NCBI RefSeq assembly: GCF_001645105.1
Contig: NZ_LKEG01000026.1
Location: 257,236-321,235, forward strand
Direction: 5' to 3'
DNA: 64,000 nucleotides
DNA from: Pseudomonas marginalis
GTDB lineage: Bacteria; Pseudomonadota; Gammaproteobacteria; Pseudomonadales; Pseudomonadaceae
Below are positions 59,046-64,000 of this stretch, piece after piece. Every line of letters starts with the position of its first letter. Position 1 is the stretch's first letter. A program made the translations under genes and the position numbers. The notes below the pieces were generated by a model, which was not told the DNA's origin, did not search any database, and worked only from the letters and a program-made list of their open reading frames with translations.

Positions 59046-60772
59046 CAGAGGGCGTCCCGGGTTTGCGTCCAACGTTGCAGGAAAGTGGCGGCATCCACTT
59101 CGCCGGTGATGCGGTGGGCGCGGCGTTCTTCACCGTCCGGGCCGATCCACACAAAGCTCGGTGGGCCGGGGACTTTGTAGCGGCCGAGCAGCTCGCGGCT
59201 GGCGGCGTTGTCAGCGGTGACGTCCAGGCGCAGCAGGCGTACGTCCTTCAGGGCATCGAGTACTTCAGGTTTGCCGAACACCTGTTTTTCCATGATCTTG
59301 CATGCCACGCACCAGTCGGCGTAATAGTCGACCAGCACCCACTGGCCTTGGGCCTTGGCGCTGTCGAGTTGGCGTTGTAGCACGGCCGGGTCGTTGAGGG
59401 TCATGAAGGCGTCGTGGGCGGTGGGAGCGGCGGCGGCCCGCGAGCCGCTGTAGACCTTCAGCGGTTGCCACAGGTCATCGCTGCCCCCCGCGGCGCCCAC
59501 CACCAGCACGGCGCCCCACAGGCCCAGCACCAGGGAGCCGGCGCCGAACACTTTGGCGGCCAGGCCGTACTCGCGGGCCAGGGTCCAGCCGCTGTAGGCC
59601 ATCACCAGCGCGAGTGCGCCCCATAAACCGATCCACAGGTTTTCGCCGACCACCGGGCGAATCATCCACACAGCGGTGCCGAGGAACAGGAAGCCGAAGA
59701 TACCCTTGAGCACGTTCATCCAGGTGCCGGGTTTGGGCACGAAGCGATTGCCCACGGTCACCAGCAGCAACAGCGGAATACCCATGCCGATGCCCATGTA
59801 GAACAGAATCAAGCCCCCATGCAGTGCATTGCCGCTTTGCGCGATATACAGCAGCACGCCCGCCAGTGGCGCGGTCATGCAGGGGCCGACCAGCAGGCCG
59901 GACAGCGCGCCGAGTACGCCCGCGCCCATCAGGCTGCCGCCGCTTTGCTGACGGCTGACGTTGTCCAGGCGGTCACGCAGGAACGCCGGCAGTTGCAGTT
60001 CGAAGAAGCCGAACATCGGCAGGGCCAGGATCACAAACAACGCGGCGAAACTGCCGAGGATCCAGGGGGTTTGCAACAGCGCGGCGAGGTTGCTGCCGAG
60101 CAACGCGGCCAATACACCCAGCGCGGCATACACCAGCGCCATGCACACCACGTAGCTGCTGGCCAGGGCGAAGCCGCGACGCGGGCTGGCCCCACTGCCC
60201 ACCACCAGACCGGCCAGGATCGGCAGCATCGGCAACGAGCAGGGGGCAAACGCCAACAACAGGCCAAGGCCGAAGAACACCAACAAGCTCCAACCCAGGC
60301 TGCGTTGTTGCAGGCCGCTGGCCAGGCTCTGGTCCTGGGCTTGGGCGGTAGCGGCGACTGCCGGGTTGCCGCCCAGGTCCACGGTGATCGACTGCGGTGG
60401 GTAGCACAGGCCCGCATCGGCGCAGCCCTGCCAGCCCAGCTTGACCTGGCCGGTGACCCCTGCCGGAATCTTCACTTCCAGGCCCTGGCGATACACTTGC
60501 TGCTCGCCGAAGAACTCATCGCTATGGGCTTCGCCCTGGGGCAGCGTCGGTTTTTCGGCGAGGCCGTCGAATTTCATGCGTTGTTGGTACAGGTAATAAC
60601 CGTCGGCAATCTGCCAATACAGCTGGGTCTCGCCACTTTCAAGACGTTCGGAGGTAAAGGTGAAGGCCTTGCCCACCGGGAGGAAATCGGGTTTGGTCTC
60701 AAACGGGTTGCCCGGCGAGGCCTGGGCGAACCCCGCGAAAAAAACCAGCAGGAAGGTAAACAGATACCGCAT
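59045..60772 (-). CDS. dsbD: Thiol:disulfide interchange protein DsbD
   Basis: 575 residues. Signal peptide, N-terminal alpha domain with Cys pair ('GCADAGLCYPP'), eight-helix membrane domain with 'FAPCSLPMLPIL' and 'GPCMTAPLAG', and C-terminal thioredoxin domain with 'YADWCVACKIMEKQVF'. All six redox Cys are present. It carries electrons from cytoplasmic thioredoxin to the periplasm. The ATG at 60,772 follows AAGG; a TTG at 60,778 is the alternative. First gene of the operon, divergent from the two-component genes. Confidence 0.96.
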   Translation of the reverse strand: MRYLFTFLLVFFAGFAQASPGNPFETKPDFLPVGKAFTFTSERLESGETQLYWQIADGYYLYQQRMKFDGLAEKPTLPQGEAHSDEFFGEQQVYRQGLEVKIPAGVTGQVKLGWQGCADAGLCYPPQSITVDLGGNPAVAATAQAQDQSLASGLQQRSLGWSLLVFFGLGLLLAFAPCSLPMLPILAGLVVGSGASPRRGFALASSYVVCMALVYAALGVLAALLGSNLAALLQTPWILGSFAALFVILALPMFGFFELQLPAFLRDRLDNVSRQQSGGSLMGAGVLGALSGLLVGPCMTAPLAGVLLYIAQSGNALHGGLILFYMGIGMGIPLLLLVTVGNRFVPKPGTWMNVLKGIFGFLFLGTAVWMIRPVVGENLWIGLWGALALVMAYSGWTLAREYGLAAKVFGAGSLVLGLWGAVLVVGAAGGSDDLWQPLKVYSGSRAAAAPTAHDAFMTLNDPAVLQRQLDSAKAQGQWVLVDYYADWCVACKIMEKQVFGKPEVLDALKDVRLLRLDVTADNAASRELLGRYKVPGPPSFVWIGPDGEERRAHRITGEVDAATFLQRWTQTRDAL

Positions 60773-60817
60773 CGTCAAGCCTTAGTTCGTTGCAAGTAGG
60801 CACACAATGTGTGGCGT

Positions 60818-60837
60818 TGATTAACCGATGATTAACC
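60818..60837. promoter_or_regulatory. Direct repeat TGATTAACC x2, candidate DsbR site
   Basis: TGATTAACC at 60,818 and 60,829, one helical turn (11 bases) apart, in the gap between dsbD and dsbR. OmpR-type regulators bind such direct repeats. The site is 46 bases before the dsbD start. Confidence 0.5.
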
Positions 60838-60934
60838 CAGGCTATTCTAGAGGGAGTGTGGATCGTTTAGCGGCATAATCTGCGCTTAATCCGCTGCACT
60901 TTTAATCACCCCCATCTTTCATGAAGGGTTCACC

Positions 60935-61615
60935 ATGCACGTACTGGTCTGTGAAGACGACGAACTGATCGCCAGCGGCATTGTGGCCGGCCTCACCGCC
61001 CAGGGTTTTACCGTCGAGCGCGTGGCCACGGCGGGCGCTGCACGCGCGATGCTCAAGGCGGCCACCTTCGACATCATGGTGCTTGACCTCGGCCTGCCGG
61101 ATGAAGACGGCCTCAAGCTGTTGCAGCAGCAGCGCAGCCAGGGCCTGGAAATCCCGGTGCTGATCCTGACCGCACGGGACTCCGTGACCAACCGCGTCGA
61201 CGGCCTGCAGGCCGGCGCCGACGACTACCTGCTCAAGCCCTTCGACCTGCGTGAACTCGCCGCGCGCCTGCAAACCCTGTTGCGTCGGGTGGCGGGGCGC
61301 AGCGTCAACCTGATCGAGCATGGCCGTCTGGCCTACAACCCCAGCAGCCGCGAAACGTTCCTGGGCGGCCAGCCGGTGGACCTGTCGCGCCGCGAACAGG
61401 CGCTGCTGCAAGCCCTGCTGCACAACAAAGGTCGGGTGCTGTCCAGCGAGCAGCTCAAGGACAGCGTCTACGGCTTCAACGACGAATTGGAAAGCAACGC
61501 CCTCAACGTGCATATCCACCACCTGCGGCGCAAATTGGGCAATGGCATCGTCGAGACCGTGCGCGGCCTCGGGTACCGCCTGGGCCCGGCTGACGGGGGC
61601 GAGGACGCATCGTGA
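60935..61615 (+). CDS. dsbR: OmpR-family response regulator DsbR
   Basis: 226 residues. Receiver domain with Asp8/Asp9 and phosphoacceptor Asp51 ('IMVLDLGLPDEDG'), Lys in 'YLLKPFDL', then a winged helix ('SNALNVHIHHLRRKLG', 'VRGLGYRLG'). AAGGGT precedes the ATG. The divergent position to dsbDEG is that of DsbR, a copper/redox regulator in P. aeruginosa. Its stop overlaps the start of the kinase gene. Confidence 0.9.
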   Translation: MHVLVCEDDELIASGIVAGLTAQGFTVERVATAGAARAMLKAATFDIMVLDLGLPDEDGLKLLQQQRSQGLEIPVLILTARDSVTNRVDGLQAGADDYLLKPFDLRELAARLQTLLRRVAGRSVNLIEHGRLAYNPSSRETFLGGQPVDLSRREQALLQALLHNKGRVLSSEQLKDSVYGFNDELESNALNVHIHHLRRKLGNGIVETVRGLGYRLGPADGGEDAS

Positions 61616-62934
61616 AAAGCCTGCGCCTGCGCCTGACGTTCAAGCTGGGCGCCGCTTTTGTGTTGATCTGGGCCCTGGCGGCGGCGTGGATGCTCAACGA
61701 TCTGCGCAACCAGATGATGTTCTCCCTCGACCAGCGCCTGGTGGCGTCGGCGCGCATGGTGGCAGGCCTGACCGAGCAGATGCCGGGGCTGGCCAGTGTG
61801 AGCGGCGGTGCGCATTTCAGCGCCGAACAGCTGCACGTACCCGGCGGCATGGCCTGTCAGGTCAGCTCCTTGCGTGGCGAAGTCCTGGCGCGCAGCCATA
61901 CCACTCCAGAGGAGGGGCTGGAGTCGCGCAAGAGCGGTTTCCGGGACCAGGTCATCGATGGCGTGGGCTGGCGCAGTTTTACCTTGTCCCGTGGCGATCT
62001 GTTGATCACCACCGCCGACCGCCAAGTGGAACGTGAGGCGCTGAACCTGTCGATCCTGCTGGCGGCGTCGGTGCCGGTGGGCGTGGCGATGCTGGGCTGC
62101 CTGTGCCTGCTGTGGCTGGGTATCGGCCAGAGCCTGCTGCCGCTCAATCGTATGCGTGACGCCTTGATGCGCCGCAGTGCCGACTCCCTGGAGCCGCTGC
62201 AGATCCACCCGTTGCCCAGCGAACTCAAGCCGCTGCTCGACACCCAGAACCAACTGTTGCAACGCATCGCCAAGACCATCGAACGCGAACGCCGCCTGAC
62301 CGGCGACGCTGCCCACGAACTGCGCAGCCCGCTGACGGCGATCAAGACCCACCTGCAAGTGGCGCGCATGACCGAAGGCGCGGCCCGCGACCAGTCCCTG
62401 GCCCATGCCGAGGAGGGTGCCGACCGCCTGCACCGGACCCTTGAGCAATTGCTGTTACTGGCACGGGTGGAAGGCAGCCTGTCCTTCGACGATGGGTTGC
62501 AATCGAGTGCCGAGGAAGTGGCGCGGTTGGCCATTCAGGATGCGAACGCCGGCGACAATTCGCGCATTGACCTGATCCTGCCGGATAACCTTTCCGGCGC
62601 CCCGGTGGAAATGCCGGTGGGCCTGGCGGTCGCCGCCTTGCGCAACCTGTTGGACAACGCTTTGCGCCACACACCGGCGGACACCCGGGTGGAGCTCAGT
62701 GTGTTCACCTCTGCCGATAACGTGGTGTTCCGCGTGCGTGACCACGGCAAGCAGATCTCCACCGAGGACCTGCAATACCTGACCCAACGCTTCTGGCGCA
62801 ATGGCAACAGCGAAGGCTGCGGCCTGGGCCTGGCGATCGTGCAAGCGATTGTGCAGCGCTGTTCCTGCTCCTTGAAGTTCGACAGCCAGCCCGACGGCCT
62901 GCGCGTCGATTTGGGCATGCCGCTGCGGCGCTGA
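61612..62934 (+). CDS. dsbS: Sensor histidine kinase DsbS
   Basis: 440 residues from a GTG overlapping the dsbR stop. Two membrane helices (about 13-29 and 144-168) flank a periplasmic domain with a single Cys at residue 82 ('GGMACQVSS'). Then HAMP, His235 in 'DAAHELRSPLTAIKTH', N-box 'LRNLLDNALRH' and 'GLGLAIVQAI'. DsbS of P. aeruginosa is reported to sense Cu(I) through Cys82; the residue number agrees here. It then controls DsbR and the dsb operon. Confidence 0.9.
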   Translation: MKSLRLRLTFKLGAAFVLIWALAAAWMLNDLRNQMMFSLDQRLVASARMVAGLTEQMPGLASVSGGAHFSAEQLHVPGGMACQVSSLRGEVLARSHTTPEEGLESRKSGFRDQVIDGVGWRSFTLSRGDLLITTADRQVEREALNLSILLAASVPVGVAMLGCLCLLWLGIGQSLLPLNRMRDALMRRSADSLEPLQIHPLPSELKPLLDTQNQLLQRIAKTIERERRLTGDAAHELRSPLTAIKTHLQVARMTEGAARDQSLAHAEEGADRLHRTLEQLLLLARVEGSLSFDDGLQSSAEEVARLAIQDANAGDNSRIDLILPDNLSGAPVEMPVGLAVAALRNLLDNALRHTPADTRVELSVFTSADNVVFRVRDHGKQISTEDLQYLTQRFWRNGNSEGCGLGLAIVQAIVQRCSCSLKFDSQPDGLRVDLGMPLRR

Positions 62935-62960
62935 TCACTTTTCTCTCACGTGCCAAATAG

Positions 62961-63008
62961 TTACCGCCCTCCTGGGGTTCAAATCTTCAGGATGGCGGTA
63001 ATTTTTTT
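62961..63008 (+). terminator. Rho-independent terminator after dsbS
   Basis: TTACCGCC...GGCGGTAA, an 8-bp stem extended by CTCCTG/CAGGA with one mismatch, loop about 13 bases, followed by seven T. Ends the dsbRS unit before the amidase gene. Confidence 0.9.
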
Positions 63009-63058
63009 GCGCTTGAACGGGCTGAACGACTCGGCCTGTATTGAAAAGGACGGTTCTT

Positions 63059-63826
63059 ATGTTGGTCATCGATACCAGTTTCCCAGCCAAAGGCTTTAAC
63101 GACCGTAACGGCGAGCCGGTGCGGCAGGTGATCCTGCATTACACCGCCGCACCTTTTGGCTCCTCCCTGCGCACCCTGACTCAGGATGGGGTCAGTGCGC
63201 ACTACTTGCTGCCCGACCCTGATGAGCCCAGTTACCGGGCTGCTGGCTATGAAGAGTTGCGTGTCTTTCGCCTGGTGGAGGAAGGCAAGCGTGCCTGGCA
63301 TGCCGGTGTGAGCCATTGGGCGGGCCGCGATAACCTCAATAGCCGCTCGATTGGCATCGAGATCGTCAACCTGGCGCGGGATGACGGCGGGGTGTTTACC
63401 TTTCCGGCCTACGGGGAGGAACAAATCGAGGTGTTGATTGCGCTGGTTCGCGACGTTCTTGGGCGTTACCCGCAGATTGGCCCCACCGACATCCTCGGGC
63501 ACTCGGACGTGGCGTACGGGCGCAAGAGCGATCCGGGGCCTCGGCTGCCGTGGCGGTGTTTGCATGAGGCGGGGGTAGGGGCCTGGTTTGATGAGGCGAC
63601 GCGGGCCATGTATCAGCGGCGGTTTTGCCTTGGGTTACCGCCTGAGGTCGAGGTGGAGCGGGCGTTTCAGCGTTATGGGTATGCGCCGGCAAAGAATCGG
63701 CAGGCATTCGAGCAGAGGACGCGGGCGTTTCAGATGCACTTTCGGCCACGGGATTATTGTGGGTTCCTGGATGCGGAGACTTGCGCGATTTTGTATGCGC
63801 TGAATGAAAAATACCTTGGGTTATGA
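63059..63826 (+). CDS. ampDh3: N-acetylmuramoyl-L-alanine amidase AmpDh3-like
   Basis: 255 residues, no signal peptide, matching the length and sequence pattern of P. aeruginosa AmpDh3. The amidase_2 domain has zinc ligands in 'VILHYTAAPF' (His27), 'GHSDVAYGRKSDPGPRLPW' (His about 148, Asp in SDPG). The C-terminal helical domain ('RAFQMHFRPRDYCGFLDAET', 'ILYALNEKYLGL') binds peptidoglycan. The ATG at 63,059 has AGGA 9 bases upstream. It cuts the stem peptide from muramic acid. Confidence 0.9.
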   Translation: MLVIDTSFPAKGFNDRNGEPVRQVILHYTAAPFGSSLRTLTQDGVSAHYLLPDPDEPSYRAAGYEELRVFRLVEEGKRAWHAGVSHWAGRDNLNSRSIGIEIVNLARDDGGVFTFPAYGEEQIEVLIALVRDVLGRYPQIGPTDILGHSDVAYGRKSDPGPRLPWRCLHEAGVGAWFDEATRAMYQRRFCLGLPPEVEVERAFQRYGYAPAKNRQAFEQRTRAFQMHFRPRDYCGFLDAETCAILYALNEKYLGL

Positions 63827-63881
63827 AGCTCGCGGTCTTGCTCGCGAAGGCGGCCTGACAGCCGACCTGGATGTTGGATCA

Positions 63882-64000
63882 GACTGAGTACATATCCGTT
63901 ATTTAGGTAACGGCCGCTATGGGTTCCGCTCTTACAGCGGGTCACTTTTGAAAGGAGCCCAAAAGTAACCAAAAGGCTCTTGCCCCAACACTCGGCACCT
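63882..64000. repeat. Dispersed repeat copy C (cut by window edge)
   Basis: Begins 'gactgagtacatatccgtta' like copies A and B, then diverges and holds 'gggtcacttttgaaaggagc' followed by 'ccaaaagtaacc', an imperfect inverted repeat. It continues past the window edge. The short stretch before it (63,827-63,881) has a REP-like 'gctcgcggtcttgctcgcg' and no gene. Confidence 0.6.

Overview
The window is chromosomal DNA from a member of the Pseudomonas fluorescens group. The evidence is the FleQ/FliA-type flagellar-chemotaxis cluster in its usual Pseudomonas order, a pvdS-pvdG-pvdL pyoverdine locus with proteins very close to their P. aeruginosa counterparts, an atu (acyclic terpene) cluster, high-GC coding sequence, and many REP-type inverted repeats with the 'tgtgggagggggcttgc' core common in this group. 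No rRNA, tRNA, CRISPR array or insertion sequence was seen.

Bases 1-19,803 are one long motility block on the plus strand: fliM (5'-truncated by the window edge), fliN, fliO, fliP, fliQ, fliR and flhB; a cold-shock-domain gene; then flhA, flhF, fleN, fliA, cheY, cheZ, cheA, cheB, motC, motD, parC, parP, cheW and a DUF2802 gene. They build the switch, the export gate, the polar-number regulators, the chemotaxis signalling core, the MotCD stator and the system that places the chemosensory array at the pole. A sigma54-type promoter lies before flhA. CheA has four copies of an acidic LL motif where a folded P2 domain would be expected.

Bases 19,804-26,964 hold single-function genes separated by repeats: a YegS-like lipid kinase, a NarL-type two-component pair, a small HPt-like hypothetical protein, a CheV scaffold with a near-perfect FliA (sigma28) promoter, a MOSC protein, PpnP and a DEDDh exonuclease.

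Bases 26,965-36,055 are the atu cluster (atuABCDEF on the minus strand, divergent atuR), encoding the geranyl-CoA carboxylase route for citronellol/geraniol breakdown. Two 16-bp operators that are exact inverted copies of each other lie in the atuA-atuR gap. A REP-bearing repeat separates atuE from atuF. A periplasmic solute-binding protein gene follows atuR.

Bases 37,090-51,636 are the pyoverdine start: Fur-controlled pvdS, then pvdG (type II thioesterase) and the giant NRPS gene pvdL (chromophore synthetase). A candidate PvdS promoter and an unannotated 17-codon ORF, coupled to pvdG by an ATGA overlap, lie between pvdS and pvdG.

Bases 51,637-57,397 are the least explained part: two tandem paralogous proteins of about 900 residues, probably chains of Ig-like beta domains with unrelated C-terminal jelly-roll-like modules. 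Each is preceded by the same 23-bp sequence centred on CTGTCA-N4-TGACAG, and a variant of that palindrome precedes the cold-shock gene in the flagellar cluster. This pair and its signature are the best candidates for an undescribed system.

Bases 57,398-64,000 hold dsbG, a TlpA-type gene with an Lgt-like membrane half, and dsbD on the minus strand, divergent from a two-component system matching DsbRS (copper/redox), then an AmpDh3-like amidase and the start of a dispersed repeat.
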